A stretch of 64,000 bases of DNA from Pandoraea capi (GCF_902459735.1 NZ_CABPRV010000014.1:1-64000), one strand, 5' to 3'; positions 20,802-31,355 are shown, counted from the first letter of the stretch. Numbers and translations are program-made. Notes: generated by a model not told the origin, from the letters alone.

Positions 20802-21700
20802 TGATGACCCAACAAGCGCTCGAATTGGAAACGCCTGCCGTGAAGCCCACCGACGCCTTTACCCGTGTGCGTCTGCAAGCGTATCGCCGCCGCAAGAACA
20901 TGTTCGCGATCGCCATGTCGCTCGCGGCCATGGCTTTCGGTCTGATCTGGTTGCTGTGGATTCTCTACACCACGCTCTCGCTGGGCATCGGCGGCCTGTC
21001 GCTGTCGCTGTTCACCGAAATGACCCCGCCGCCGAACACGGCAGGCGGCGGTCTGGCCAACGCCATCGCCGGCAGTCTGGTGATGGTCGGTGTGGCCACG
21101 CTGGTCGGCACGCCGCTGGGTATTCTGGCCGGTGTGTATCTGGCGGAGTACGGTCAGAAGTCGTGGCTCGCGAGCCTCACGCGATTCATCAACGACATTC
21201 TGCTCTCGGCGCCGTCGATCGTGATCGGTCTGTTCGTCTACGCGCTGGTCGTGGCGCAGATGGGTCACTTCTCGGCATGGGCCGGCATCATCTCGCTCGC
21301 GCTGTTGCAGATCCCCATCGTGATCCGTACCACGGAGAACATGCTCAAGCTGGTGCCGAACAACCTGCGTGAAGCGGCGTTCGCGCTGGGCACGCCGAAG
21401 TGGCGAATCATCGTGAAGATCACGTTGAAGGCGTCCATTGCAGGGATCGTAACGGGCGTGCTGCTGGCGGTGGCGCGTATCGCGGGTGAGACGGCACCGC
21501 TGCTGTTCACGGCGCTCTCGAACCAGTTCTGGTCGCTGAACCTGAACCAGCCGATGGCCAACCTGCCGGTCACCATCTTCAAATTTGCCATGAGCCCGTT
21601 TGTCGAGTGGCAGTCGCTTGCCTGGGCGGGCGTATTCATCATCACCCTCGGGGTGCTGTTCCTGAACATTCTGGCGCGCACGCTGTTTGCCAAGAAGTAA
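20801..21700 (+). CDS. pstA: Phosphate ABC transporter permease PstA
   Basis: 299-residue permease with six hydrophobic helices. [40 protein letters not shown] is typical of PstA. The EAA loop is [49 protein letters not shown]. Two adjacent ATGs (20801 and 20804) are possible; the first overlaps the pstC stop and implies coupling. Confidence 0.97.
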   Translation: MMTQQALELETPAVKPTDAFTRVRLQAYRRRKNMFAIAMSLAAMAFGLIWLLWILYTTLSLGIGGLSLSLFTEMTPPPNTAGGGLANAIAGSLVMVGVATLVGTPLGILAGVYLAEYGQKSWLASLTRFINDILLSAPSIVIGLFVYALVVAQMGHFSAWAGIISLALLQIPIVIRTTENMLKLVPNNLREAAFALGTPKWRIIVKITLKASIAGIVTGVLLAVARIAGETAPLLFTALSNQFWSLNLNQPMANLPVTIFKFAMSPFVEWQSLAWAGVFIITLGVLFLNILARTLFAKK

Positions 21701-21775
21701 AGGCGAAGGCAACGCCAGACGGCGCCGCGCGACATAACGCCAAGTTAAACGCATACCTGAAGGTTGAGACAGACC

Positions 21776-22558
21776 ATGACGAACCCGACTCAAGAAATCA
21801 AGCTGCCCTCGAAGATTGAAGTCAAGAACCTGAACTTCTTCTACGACAAGTACCACGCGCTCAAGAACATCAACCTGCGCATTCCCGACCGTAAGGTGAC
21901 GGCCTTCATCGGCCCGTCGGGTTGCGGCAAGTCGACGCTGCTGCGCACGTTCAACAAGATGTACGCCCTGTATCCGGAGCAACGCGCCGAGGGCGAGATC
22001 AACATGGATGGTGAGAACCTGCTCACCGCCAAGCAGGACATCGCGCTGCTGCGCGCGAAGGTCGGCATGGTGTTCCAGAAGCCGACGCCGTTCCCGATGT
22101 CGATCTACGACAACATCGCCTTCGGCGTGCGTCTGTTCGAAAAGCTCTCGCGCTCGGAAATGGATGACCGCGTGGAGTGGGCGCTGACCAAGGCTGCGCT
22201 GTGGAGCGAAGTCAAGGACAAGCTGCAACAGTCGGGCTACGGCCTGTCGGGCGGTCAGCAGCAGCGTCTGTGTATCGCACGCGGTATCGCGATTCGTCCG
22301 GAAGTCCTGCTGCTCGACGAACCGTGCTCGGCGCTCGACCCGATTTCCACGGGCCGTATCGAAGAGCTGATCGCTGAACTCAAGGACGATTACACGGTGG
22401 TGATCGTGACCCACAACATGCAGCAGGCCGCACGTTGCTCGGACTTCACCGCCTACATGTACCTGGGCGAGCTGATCGAATTCGGCGAGACCGAGAAGAT
22501 CTTCATCAAGCCGGACCGTAAAGAGACCGAAGACTACATCACCGGCCGTTTCGGTTGA
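21776..22558 (+). CDS. pstB: Phosphate ABC transporter ATP-binding protein PstB
   Basis: 260 residues. It hydrolyses ATP to drive phosphate uptake. Walker [11 protein letters not shown]-loop [19 protein letters not shown], signature [14 protein letters not shown], Walker [14 protein letters not shown] and switch His in [13 protein letters not shown] are all present. The frame opens four codons earlier (21764), but [10 protein letters not shown] with AAGG upstream looks right. The pstA spacer is 75 bp and shows no terminator. Confidence 0.98.
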   Translation: MTNPTQEIKLPSKIEVKNLNFFYDKYHALKNINLRIPDRKVTAFIGPSGCGKSTLLRTFNKMYALYPEQRAEGEINMDGENLLTAKQDIALLRAKVGMVFQKPTPFPMSIYDNIAFGVRLFEKLSRSEMDDRVEWALTKAALWSEVKDKLQQSGYGLSGGQQQRLCIARGIAIRPEVLLLDEPCSALDPISTGRIEELIAELKDDYTVVIVTHNMQQAARCSDFTAYMYLGELIEFGETEKIFIKPDRKETEDYITGRFG

Positions 22559-22579
22559 TGCCACGAGGAAACCCGCGAC

Positions 22580-23287
22580 ATGAACGATAAACACCTTTCC
22601 AGCCAGTTCGATTCCGACCTGAATCAGGTTTGCTCGCGCGTCCTCGAAATGGGTGGCGTGGTCGAGTCCCAGATCGTCACGGCGATGCAGGGCCTGAACA
22701 CGTTCGACCGCACGCTGGTCGACGAAGTGATCGCCAACGAGCATCGTCTGAACACGTTGGAAGTCGAGATCGACGAAGAGTGCAGCAAGATCATCGCCCG
22801 CCGTCAGCCGACCGCGCGCGACCTGCGTCTGCTGCTCTCGATCTCGAAGACCATCACGAACCTCGAGCGTGCCGGCGACGAAGCCGAAAAGATCGCCAAG
22901 CGTACCCGTCACCTGCTGGAAGACGGCGCCGCGCAGAGCGTGAATTTCGCCGAAATCAAGCTCTCCGGCGATATGGCCGCACAATTGCTGCGCCGCACGC
23001 TCGACGCGTTTGCGCGTCTGGATATCGTGGCCGCCGCCGAGATCGTGCGCGACGACAAGGCCATCGACAATGAGTTTCGCGGCTTCGTGCGAAAATTGGT
23101 GACGTACATGATGGAAGACCCGCGGACCATCTCCGCAGGCCTCGACTTCCTGTTCATCGCCAAGGCCATCGAACGTATCGGCGATCATGCGAAGAACATC
23201 GCCGAATTCATCATTTACATTGTCAAAGGCACCGACGTCCGGCACATTTCGCGCGAAGACTTGCAGCGCAAAGTGCAGGGCGAGTAA
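22580..23287 (+). CDS. phoU: Phosphate transport system regulator PhoU
   Basis: 235 residues, all helical, made of two PhoU repeats. Each repeat has the metal-binding E/D-x-x-x-D type pattern (LERAGDEAEKIAKRTR in the first, IERIGDHAKNIAEFIIY in the second). It links PstB transport activity to PhoR so that phosphate plenty keeps the Pho regulon off. It starts 21 bp after pstB with GAGGAAA as ribosome site. Confidence 0.97.
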   Translation: MNDKHLSSQFDSDLNQVCSRVLEMGGVVESQIVTAMQGLNTFDRTLVDEVIANEHRLNTLEVEIDEECSKIIARRQPTARDLRLLLSISKTITNLERAGDEAEKIAKRTRHLLEDGAAQSVNFAEIKLSGDMAAQLLRRTLDAFARLDIVAAAEIVRDDKAIDNEFRGFVRKLVTYMMEDPRTISAGLDFLFIAKAIERIGDHAKNIAEFIIYIVKGTDVRHISREDLQRKVQGE

Positions 23288-23339
23288 GACCGATAAGGCA
23301 AAAGACGCCTGACATTACTGAAGGTTTGAGAGGGAACCG

Positions 23340-24041
23340 ATGCCTAGCAGCATTCTGATCGTGGAAGACGAGCCGGCGATTTCCGAGCTGATCTCCGTTA
23401 ATCTGCAACACGCGGGTCACTATCCGATCCGGGCGTACAACGCAGAGCAGGCGCTCACGTTGATCAGCGACGTCCTGCCGGATCTCGTTCTGCTCGACTG
23501 GATGTTGCCGGGCAAGTCGGGCGTGACGTTCGCGCGTGAGCTGCGCGCGAACGAGCGCACCAAGCACGTGCCGATCATCATGCTCACCGCGCGCAGCGAG
23601 GAGCAGGACAAGGTGATGGGCCTGGAGATCGGTGCTGACGACTACGTCACCAAGCCGTTCTCGCCGAAGGAACTGATGGCGCGTATCAAGGCGGTGCTGC
23701 GCCGTCGTGCGCCGCAGCTGACCGAGGATGTGGTGAGCGTGAATGGCCTGAAGCTGGACCCGGCCACGCATCGCGTGACGAGCCACCAGGCGAGCGGCGA
23801 CATCAAGCTCGATCTCGGCCCGACGGAATTCCGTCTGCTGCACTTCTTCATGACGCATCCGGAGCGCGTGCACAGCCGCTCGCAGTTGCTCGATCAGGTG
23901 TGGGGCGATCACGTATTCGTCGAAGAACGTACGGTGGACGTGCATATCAAGCGTCTTCGCGCCGCGCTCAAGCCGGCGGGGCACGATGCTATGATCGAGA
24001 CCGTACGCGGCAGCGGCTATCGTCTGACGAAGTCGGTCTGA
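23340..24041 (+). CDS. phoB: Phosphate regulon response regulator PhoB
   Basis: 233 residues. The receiver domain has the acidic pocket VEDE, the phospho-acceptor Asp53 in LVLLDWMLPG, and conserved Thr (MLTARSEE) and Lys (VTKPFSPKEL). The C-terminal OmpR/PhoB winged helix contains GPTEFRLLHFFMTHPERVHSRSQLLDQVWG and VEERTVDVHIKRLRAAL. It binds Pho boxes such as those listed upstream of pstS. It lies 52 bp after phoU and is probably in the same transcript. Confidence 0.98.
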   Translation: MPSSILIVEDEPAISELISVNLQHAGHYPIRAYNAEQALTLISDVLPDLVLLDWMLPGKSGVTFARELRANERTKHVPIIMLTARSEEQDKVMGLEIGADDYVTKPFSPKELMARIKAVLRRRAPQLTEDVVSVNGLKLDPATHRVTSHQASGDIKLDLGPTEFRLLHFFMTHPERVHSRSQLLDQVWGDHVFVEERTVDVHIKRLRAALKPAGHDAMIETVRGSGYRLTKSV

Positions 24042-24132
24042 ACTCCCACGAGTCGCGCCCAGTCGACACCTGCCGAGCCAATGCCGCTCCCACCCGCCGG
24101 GTGACGAGCGGCAAAATTTCTGTGCATCGTCT

Positions 24133-25473
<1,341 letters not shown>

Positions 25474-25496
25474 ATTCCGCAGAGCCAGTCGTAGAG

Positions 25497-25530
25497 AAGG
25501 CGTTCGATCTGATGGTCGAGCGCCTTTTTT
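25497..25530 (+). terminator. Intrinsic terminator of the pst-pho operon
   Basis: AAGGCGTTCGA (25497-25507) pairs with TCGAGCGCCTT (25516-25526; one G-U), running into six Ts (25525-25530). Confidence 0.88.
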
Positions 25531-25569
25531 GTCGAGCGTGAGGGCTGGCGGGGCGACGCAACGGGCAAT

Positions 25570-25600
25570 AAAAAAGGGAGCGTTTACTCTCCGCTCCCTT
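25570..25600 (-). terminator. Intrinsic terminator of ppk
   Basis: AAGGGAGCG (25574-25582) and CGCTCCCTT (25592-25600) form a 9-bp stem. On the minus strand a T run (A tract 25570-25575) follows. It is placed 40 nt after the ppk stop. Confidence 0.88.
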
Positions 25601-25637
25601 ACTCGTTGCGCCGCCAGTGCCCATGACAGGCACTCGT

Positions 25638-27710
25638 TCAATTGCCTGTCTGCACGTGCTGTGCGATCTCCTGCATCAGCACCATCTGGCTGTTGTAGGG
25701 CGTCTTGCCCGGCTTACGACGCACGTAGTTGCCGTCGGGGCGCATCAGCCACGACAGCGTGTTGTCGCGCAGATGCACCATCAGCCCCTCGCGAATTACG
25801 CGCATTTTCAGGCGCTTGTCGCGCACCGGGAACGCCACCTCCACCCGCCGGAAGAAGTTGCGTTCCATCCAGTCGGCGCTCGAGAGCATCACATGCTCGT
25901 CACCGTTCGCATAGAAATAGTAGATGCGATGGTGTTCAAGGAAGCGTCCGACGATCGAACGCACAGTGATGTTTTCGGACATATCCTTCACGCCCGCACG
26001 CAACGAGCACACGCCGCGCACGATCAGATCGATCTTCACGCCGGCGCGCGACGCCTTGTAAAGCTCGGCAATGATCGTCGGTTCGAGCAGCGCATTCATC
26101 TTCGCGATGATGCGGGCCTTCTTGCCGGCCGCCGCCGCTTCCGTCTCACGGCGAATCGCTTCGAGCAGGTGCGAGTGCATCGTGAACGGCGACTGCCAGA
26201 GGCCGTTCAGATGAGTCTGACGGCCAATGCCGGTGAGTTGCTGGAAGACGACATGCACGTCGGCGCACAGCGCTTCGTCGGCAGTCATCAGGCCAAAGTC
26301 CGTGTACAGACGCGCGGTGCGCGGGTGGTAGTTGCCCGTGCCGAGGTGGACGTAGCGTTTGAGGTGCGTCTTCTTGCCCTGGCGGGTGCGGCGCACCACG
26401 AGCAGCATCTTGGCGTGGCATTTATGGCCGACCACGCCGTAGACGACGTGTGCGCCGACGGCTTCGAGACGAGCGGCCCAGTTGATGTTCGTCTCTTCGT
26501 CGAAGCGCGCGAGCAGTTCCACCACGACGGTGACTTCCTTGCCGTTGCGTGCTGCTTCCATGAGCGCGTCCATCAGCGCGGATTCGTTGCCGGTGCGGTA
26601 GATGGTCTGTTTGATGGCGACGACATCGGGGTCGCGCGCGGCTTGCAGCAGCAGTTCGAGTACGGGCTGGAAGCTGTCGTACGGATGATGCAGCAGCAGA
26701 TCGCCCTGATCGATGAGATCGAACATCGCAGGCGACGCACTCATGCGCTTGGGCAGCGCCGGCACGAACGGCACGAACTTCAGGTCCGGGCGGTCGACCA
26801 TTTCCGGCAGCGGCATCAGACGCACCAGATTGACCGGGCCCTTGACGCGATAGCAATCCGAGTCGGTCAGGCCGCACTCCGTCTGGAGGCGCCGCACGAG
26901 GCGTGCCGGGGCGCCGGCGTCGACTTCAAGGCGCACGGCGTCGCCGAGGTGACGCGCCGGGAGTTCGCCTTGCAGCGCGGTGCGCAGATTGGTGATTTCG
27001 TCCTCGTCGACGAACAGATCGCTGTTACGCGTGACGCGGAACTGATGACAGCCCTTGGCGGTGAGCCCGGGGAACAGTTCGCTCGAAAAGCGCAGCATGA
27101 GCGAGCTGAGCAGCACGAAGCTGTTGGGCAGCGGGGCGAGCGCCGGCGGCATCGGCACCAGACGGGGCAGGGCGCGGGGGGCCTGAACGATGGCGAGTTC
27201 GGCGTCGCGGCCGAAAGCGTCCTTACCTTCGAGCTCGACGGCGAAGTTCAGGCTCTTGTTGAGCACGCGGGGGAACGGGTGCGCGGGGTCCAGCCCGATG
27301 GGCGTGAGCACCGGCACGAGTTCGCGCATGAAATAGTCGCGCGCCCATTCCACCTGGGCGTCGTTCCAGCTGCCGGACGGGTGAAAGGCGATGCCTTCGG
27401 CTTCCATCAAGGGAAGGAGGCTGTCGAACATTGCATACTGCTTTTCGACGAGTGCCTGTGCCCGTGCGCAGACTTGCGTGTAAACTTGCTGAAAAGTCAT
27501 GCCGTCGGGCGTGAGCATGCCCGGATTCTCGCGCATCTGCTCCTTCAGCCCGGCGACGCGGATCTCGAAGAATTCATCCAGATTGCTACTCACGATACAG
27601 ACGAAGCGCAGGCGCTCCAGCAAGGGCGTGGCCGGATCGGCCGCCTGGGCAAGCACGCGTTCGTTGAACGCAAGAATGCCGAGCTCACGGTTGAGCAACG
27701 GGTAATTCAT
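25638..27710 (-). CDS. ppk: Polyphosphate kinase 1
   Basis: 690 residues. It polymerises the ATP gamma-phosphate into polyphosphate. Family order is seen: N domain (PLLNRELGILAFNERVLAQA, SSNLDEFFEIRV), middle domain with HHPYDSFQPVLELL, and PLD-like catalytic domains with the phosphohistidine region HKCHAKMLLVVRR and RIYYFYANGDEHVMLSSADWMERNFFRRVE. I choose the ATG at 27710 (MNYPLLNRE). The frame opens 14 codons earlier at 27752, but a consensus Pho box at 27760-27777 would place the transcription start downstream of that codon. It is divergent from ppx. Confidence 0.95.
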   Translation of the reverse strand: MNYPLLNRELGILAFNERVLAQAADPATPLLERLRFVCIVSSNLDEFFEIRVAGLKEQMRENPGMLTPDGMTFQQVYTQVCARAQALVEKQYAMFDSLLPLMEAEGIAFHPSGSWNDAQVEWARDYFMRELVPVLTPIGLDPAHPFPRVLNKSLNFAVELEGKDAFGRDAELAIVQAPRALPRLVPMPPALAPLPNSFVLLSSLMLRFSSELFPGLTAKGCHQFRVTRNSDLFVDEDEITNLRTALQGELPARHLGDAVRLEVDAGAPARLVRRLQTECGLTDSDCYRVKGPVNLVRLMPLPEMVDRPDLKFVPFVPALPKRMSASPAMFDLIDQGDLLLHHPYDSFQPVLELLLQAARDPDVVAIKQTIYRTGNESALMDALMEAARNGKEVTVVVELLARFDEETNINWAARLEAVGAHVVYGVVGHKCHAKMLLVVRRTRQGKKTHLKRYVHLGTGNYHPRTARLYTDFGLMTADEALCADVHVVFQQLTGIGRQTHLNGLWQSPFTMHSHLLEAIRRETEAAAAGKKARIIAKMNALLEPTIIAELYKASRAGVKIDLIVRGVCSLRAGVKDMSENITVRSIVGRFLEHHRIYYFYANGDEHVMLSSADWMERNFFRRVEVAFPVRDKRLKMRVIREGLMVHLRDNTLSWLMRPDGNYVRRKPGKTPYNSQMVLMQEIAQHVQTGN

Positions 27711-27759
27711 ATTGAACGTGCGAAAGACATGGGATTGGCGTGAATTCTTCATCCGTATT

Positions 27760-27777
27760 GTTACAGTTATATGACAT
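27760..27777 (-). promoter_or_regulatory. Pho box for ppk
   Basis: On the minus strand: ATGTCAT-ATAA-CTGTAAC, 7+4+7, close to the PhoB consensus. It points toward ppk. A weak -10 (such as AAGAAT, 27744-27749) lies at the expected 10-nt distance. Confidence 0.7.
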
Positions 27778-27782
27778 TCACA

Positions 27783-27836
27783 TTTGTCAACGACGTGTCA
27801 TATTCGATTTGTAACTTATTCGTCATTTATTTGTCG
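27783..27836 (+). promoter_or_regulatory. Two Pho-box-like elements toward ppx
   Basis: TTTGTCA-ACGA-CGTGTCA (27783-27800) and TTCGTCA-TTTA-TTTGTCG (27819-27836), each 7+4+7. They lie in the 194-bp ppk/ppx spacer, oriented toward ppx. No clear -10 was found at ideal spacing. Confidence 0.5.
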
Positions 27837-27904
27837 AGTGCTCGTCATGCTTTTAAAGTTATGCATCGGGTAATTCGACATTCTTCGCTCAGGCGCACCC
27901 CCAC

Positions 27905-29440
27905 ATGAGTACCCCATCGCCCTTGTTAGCGGCCGTCGATCTCGGCTCGAACAGTTTTCGCCTGATCATCGGCCGCGTGGAAGAAACGTCCGCCGGCACG
28001 CAGATTTATCAGGTCGATGCGCTGCGCGAGCCGGTTCGACTGGCGGCTGGCCTGAACGCTGAGAAGTATCTCGATCATCCGTCGCAGCAACGCGGCTGGG
28101 ACGTGCTCAAGCGCTTCGGCGAGCGCCTGCGCGGCTTCCATCCCGATCAGGTGCGCGCGGTCGCCACGAACACATTGCGTGTCGCCAAGAACGCACAGGA
28201 CTTTCTCGGTGAAGCGCAGCGCGCGCTGGGCTTTCCTATCGAGGTGATTGCCGGACGCGAAGAAGCGCGTCTTATCTATGCGGGCGCGGCGCATTCGGTG
28301 CCCACGTGCCCGGGCAATCGTCTCGTGGTGGACATCGGCGGCGGCTCGACGGAATTCATCATTGGGCAGGACTACGAGCCGTTGATCATGGAGAGCCTGT
28401 ACATCGGCTGCGTGAGTCACAGCCGTCTGTTCTTCCCCAGCGGCAATGTCGACGAGTACGCGATGAAGCAGGCCGAACTGGCGGCGCGTCGGGAAATTCA
28501 GATCATTTCGGCAACGTATCGTGAAGCGGGCTGGTCGCAGGCAATCGGCTCGTCCGGCACGGCGCGCGCGCTGGCCGAACTGCTCGAAGCCAACGGCTTT
28601 AACGATGGTGGTGTGCATGGTCTCACGCGCGGCGGGCTCGAACGCCTCAAGCGCGCGCTGATCAAGGCGGAGAACGCAAACCGTCTCAAGCTGGCCGGGC
28701 TCAAGCAGGACCGTATTCCGGTGCTGCCGGGTGGTCTGTCGATCATGTTGTCCGTCTTCAACGAACTCGAAGTCGACCATATGGAGACGACAGACGCCGC
28801 GCTGCGTCTGGGCGTGATGTACGACCTGCTGGGCCGCACGCAGCATCAGGACATGCGGGCAGTGACGGTAGAGCAGTTCGTGCGCCGTTACGGCGTGGAT
28901 CGTGCGCAGGCCGAGCGGGTCGGGCGTCTGGCGATCTCGTTGTATCGTCAATTGCCGGTCGACGTGGCGGCTGGCGGATCGTCGGACGACGCCCAGGGCG
29001 ACGGACGCGAGGAAGGCGAGGCATTGCTCAACTGGGCCTCGTCGCTGCACGAGATGGGGCTGTCGATTTCACACAGCGCGTACCACAAGCACTCGGCCTA
29101 CATCGGCAGCAATGCCGATATGCCTGGCTTTTCGCGTCCCGATCAGGCGCGTCTCGCGGAGTTGCTGCTGGGGCATGTTGGCAAGTTGGGCAAGCTGGCG
29201 TCGCAGGCGCAGCAGGTCGACTGGCAACTGCTGTTCTGCCTGCGACTCGCTGTGTTGTTCTGTCGTCGTCGCACGGATGCCTTGCCCGACAGTATCGACG
29301 TCGAGCGCCTTGCCGACGGTTTTCAGGTGTCGGTGCCCCGTCAGTGGATCGATGCCAACCCGCTCACCGACTACAGCTTGCAGCGTGAGGCGCAGGAGTG
29401 GGAGAAGATCGGCATGCGCTACAAGGTGGTGTACGCCTGA
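27905..29440 (+). CDS. ppx: Exopolyphosphatase (Ppx/GppA family)
   Basis: 511 residues. It releases phosphate from the ends of polyphosphate, opposing Ppk. The ASKHA-fold signatures are AAVDLGSNSFRLIIGRV (phosphate-1, residues ~10-26), VVDIGGGSTEFIIG (phosphate-2) and GSSGTARALAELL (adenosine-type motif). The C-terminal HD-like helical region (ASSLHEMGLSISHSAYHKHSAYI) is typical of long Ppx proteins. A GppA-like ppGpp-hydrolysing role is also possible for the family. It is divergent from ppk across a Pho-box-rich spacer. Confidence 0.95.
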   Translation: MSTPSPLLAAVDLGSNSFRLIIGRVEETSAGTQIYQVDALREPVRLAAGLNAEKYLDHPSQQRGWDVLKRFGERLRGFHPDQVRAVATNTLRVAKNAQDFLGEAQRALGFPIEVIAGREEARLIYAGAAHSVPTCPGNRLVVDIGGGSTEFIIGQDYEPLIMESLYIGCVSHSRLFFPSGNVDEYAMKQAELAARREIQIISATYREAGWSQAIGSSGTARALAELLEANGFNDGGVHGLTRGGLERLKRALIKAENANRLKLAGLKQDRIPVLPGGLSIMLSVFNELEVDHMETTDAALRLGVMYDLLGRTQHQDMRAVTVEQFVRRYGVDRAQAERVGRLAISLYRQLPVDVAAGGSSDDAQGDGREEGEALLNWASSLHEMGLSISHSAYHKHSAYIGSNADMPGFSRPDQARLAELLLGHVGKLGKLASQAQQVDWQLLFCLRLAVLFCRRRTDALPDSIDVERLADGFQVSVPRQWIDANPLTDYSLQREAQEWEKIGMRYKVVYA

Positions 29441-29480
29441 GGCGCTGACGAGCGTTACTGCAAGACGGTGGTTCGAAACA

Positions 29481-29507
29481 AAAAGCCCGGCATTTGCCGG
29501 GCTTTTT
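29481..29507. terminator. Bidirectional terminator between ppx and olsB
   Basis: AAAAGCCCGGCA (29481-29492) and TGCCGGGCTTTTT (29495-29507), a near-perfect stem with a 2-nt loop and A/T tails, serving the convergent genes. Confidence 0.92.
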
Positions 29508-29561
29508 CGTCCCTGTTGGTCTGACCCCGGGACTGAATACTTTGGGGGGGATGGTTGCCTG

Positions 29562-30389
29562 TCAGGCTTGTTGAAGCTTGCTTACCAGGTCGGGTCCGAG
29601 GAAGTGGCGCGCATAGCGCGGGTTCATGTCGGACAGACGGAACAGCGTGAGGAAGTCTGCGGTGTTGAAGTCGGGGTCCCAGGCCGGTGCGCCGCAGATG
29701 CGGGCGCCGAGGCGCAGGTAGCCCTTGACGAGTGCGGGCGGCTCGACGTCGAGTGTCGATTGCAGTTCGTCCACCGGCAGGGCGATGCGGGGTACGGCGT
29801 GGTACTCGGACGGCGCCATGGAGGTGTCTTGCAGCTTGCGATAGAGGCTGGCCGCATAGTGACCGCCGTCGGCCATCGGCACGCTGGCGCAACCGAGCAT
29901 GGTTTCCAGGCCGTTACGCAGCATGTACTCGGCCAGACCGCTCCACAGTGCCATGATGACGGCGCCGTTGCGGTAGTCGGTGTGCACGCACGAGCGGCCG
30001 GTTTCGAGCATCTTCGGACGGAGATGGTCGAGGCGGGAGAGGTCGAATTCTCCTTCGGAGTACAGACGGCCGAGGCGCTTGGCTTGAGACGGGGGCAATA
30101 CGCGATAGGTGCCGACGACCTTGAGCGAATCCTGATCGCGCACGATCAGGTGGTCGCAGTATTGGTCATATTCGTCGACGTCGAGGCCTGCGGGACCTTT
30201 GACCGACGCGCCCATTTCTTCGGCGAAGACCTGATATCTCAGGTGTTGCGCTTCACGAAGCTCGCTTTCGTCGCGTGCCCACGCCACAGCCAGATTCGGT
30301 TTGACAGGCGTTTCAGGGCGAGGAAGACGCCTCCGCGACGTGGGGGTCAGCGAAGAGAGCGGCATGGTGGGGTTCGGCAGGTCGCGCAT
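29562..30389 (-). CDS. olsB: L-ornithine N-acyltransferase, ornithine-lipid synthesis
   Basis: 275-residue protein of the OlsB/hemolysin-like acyltransferase family (GNAT-related). The conserved core is LREAQHLRYQVFAEEMGA, DEYDQYCDHLIVRD, VVGTYRVL, EFDLSRL, ETGRSCVHTDYRNGAVIMALWSGLAEYM and GCASVPM. OlsB transfers a 3-hydroxyacyl chain from ACP to ornithine, giving lyso-ornithine lipid, a phosphorus-free membrane lipid. No olsA partner is adjacent. The start MRDLPNPTMPLSS is chosen; the frame opens 17 codons upstream with a poor start context. A Pho-box-like site lies 74 bp upstream, consistent with lipid replacement under phosphate starvation. Confidence 0.85.
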   Translation of the reverse strand: MRDLPNPTMPLSSLTPTSRRRLPRPETPVKPNLAVAWARDESELREAQHLRYQVFAEEMGASVKGPAGLDVDEYDQYCDHLIVRDQDSLKVVGTYRVLPPSQAKRLGRLYSEGEFDLSRLDHLRPKMLETGRSCVHTDYRNGAVIMALWSGLAEYMLRNGLETMLGCASVPMADGGHYAASLYRKLQDTSMAPSEYHAVPRIALPVDELQSTLDVEPPALVKGYLRLGARICGAPAWDPDFNTADFLTLFRLSDMNPRYARHFLGPDLVSKLQQA

Positions 30390-30462
30390 AAAAGCCCTTT
30401 TTGTGACGGTCGCGTTGCGACGTACTTTAAAAAGCATCAATGTCGATTCCGTGAACGGTAGG

Positions 30463-30480
30463 CGACAATTCTATGACAAA
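30463..30480 (-). promoter_or_regulatory. Pho-box-like element upstream of olsB
   Basis: Minus strand: TTTGTCA-TAGA-ATTGTCG, 7+4+7, reading toward olsB. The -10 at the expected distance is poor (ACGGAA). The position, 74 bp before the olsB start and beside the pho/ppk cluster, supports the call. Confidence 0.5.
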
Positions 30481-30585
30481 ACGCCCGTTGTCATGAGGCA
30501 ACTCCTTAATATGGCGCCTTACATTGCCCGAACGACGGGGCTTTGCGACGTTTTTAGGGGGCGCTGGTGCAGTGGTGAAATCTTG

Positions 30586-31080
30586 TCAGATGAGATCGGG
30601 GTTAACGACGGCGCGCACCACGACCTGACTCTCGTCTTCGCGACGGCGGGAGGCGAGCCACCAGATGCCGCCTTTCTTGACGGTCCAGTACGCTTCCTGG
30701 CCGCTGAGCAGCAGGGCGGCGAGTTGACCCAGGGCGGGTTGATGGCCGACGAGCACGACGGTCTGGGCGGTGCCTGGCCAGTCGATGGCGCCGAGCAGGG
30801 AGACGGCGTTGGCGCCGGGGGCGAGGTCGCGCACGATGCGTGGGGTGGGCGTGAGGGCTTGGGCGGTCTGGACGGCGCGGATGGCGGGGCTGGAGAGAAT
30901 GACGGCGTCGTCGGGCAGACGGGGGCGAAGCCACTGCGCGGCCTTTTCGGCCTGTTTGCGGCCACGTTCGGTGAGTTCGCGGGCGAGATCGGCCTGAGCG
31001 CTGAGGGCGAGGGCGGCGGGCAGGTTTTCGGCATCGGCGTGACGCCAGAGAATCAGGTTCATCGACACGGGTTCTGACAT
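30586..31080 (-). CDS. sixA: SixA-type histidine phosphatase
   Basis: 164 residues. The RHG motif is LILWRHADAE near residue 10. The second catalytic His is in VVLVGHQPALGQLAALLL. TERGRKQAEKAAQWLRP and SSPAIRAVQTAQ fit the branch that includes SixA, which dephosphorylates phosphohistidine in phosphorelay or PTS proteins. The start at 31080 has GGGAGG six nt upstream. It precedes olsB on the same strand with a 196-bp gap. The substrate is not predictable from sequence. Confidence 0.82.
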   Translation of the reverse strand: MSEPVSMNLILWRHADAENLPAALALSAQADLARELTERGRKQAEKAAQWLRPRLPDDAVILSSPAIRAVQTAQALTPTPRIVRDLAPGANAVSLLGAIDWPGTAQTVVLVGHQPALGQLAALLLSGQEAYWTVKKGGIWWLASRRREDESQVVVRAVVNPDLI

Positions 31081-31205
31081 GGTGAACCTCCCACTATGGC
31101 GGGTTTTCGTGGCGGCGGCGTGACCGTCGGCGGGGCGGCAGGACGAGTGGCGCCCGATGATTGTGCAGCCGATATCGGGAAAATGCTCGGAATCTGCGCG
31201 ACGAT

Positions 31206-31234
31206 TTGACGCGGCGCAAAGAACCCTCTAAAAT
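31206..31234 (+). promoter_or_regulatory. Promoter of tRNA-Pro
   Basis: TTGACG (31206-31211), a 17-nt spacer and TAAAAT (31229-31234), with a start expected near 31241, eight bases before the mature tRNA. Confidence 0.8.
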
Positions 31235-31248
31235 GCGTCCTCTTTCGT

Positions 31249-31325
31249 CGGAGCGTAGCGCAGCCTGGTAGCGCATCTGATTTGGGATCAGAGGGTCGTA
31301 GGTTCGAATCCTATCGCTCCGACCA
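31249..31325 (+). tRNA. tRNA-Pro (anticodon TGG)
   Basis: 77 nt including an encoded CCA. The acceptor stem CGGAGCG pairs with CGCTCCG. The anticodon loop is TTTGGGA (31281-31287) giving TGG, with stem TCTGA/TCAGA. The T arm has GGTTCGAATCC. It closely resembles E. coli proM-type tRNA. Confidence 0.97.
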
Positions 31326-31355
31326 AAAAAATCCTTGCAGTACAAGTAGTTACGG

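Noticed and set aside
20456-23245. 929-codon minus-strand frame across pstC-phoU
   Set aside because: Antisense to the pst-phoU genes, with His/Arg/Gln-rich composition typical of GC-driven shadow frames.
25617-27743. 708-codon plus-strand frame over ppk
   Set aside because: Mirrors ppk almost exactly and has shadow composition; ppk itself has all family motifs.
27752-27753. Upstream in-frame ATG as the ppk start
   Set aside because: No ribosome site, and it lies upstream of the transcription start implied by the Pho box at 27760-27777; family N-termini begin near the 27710 ATG.
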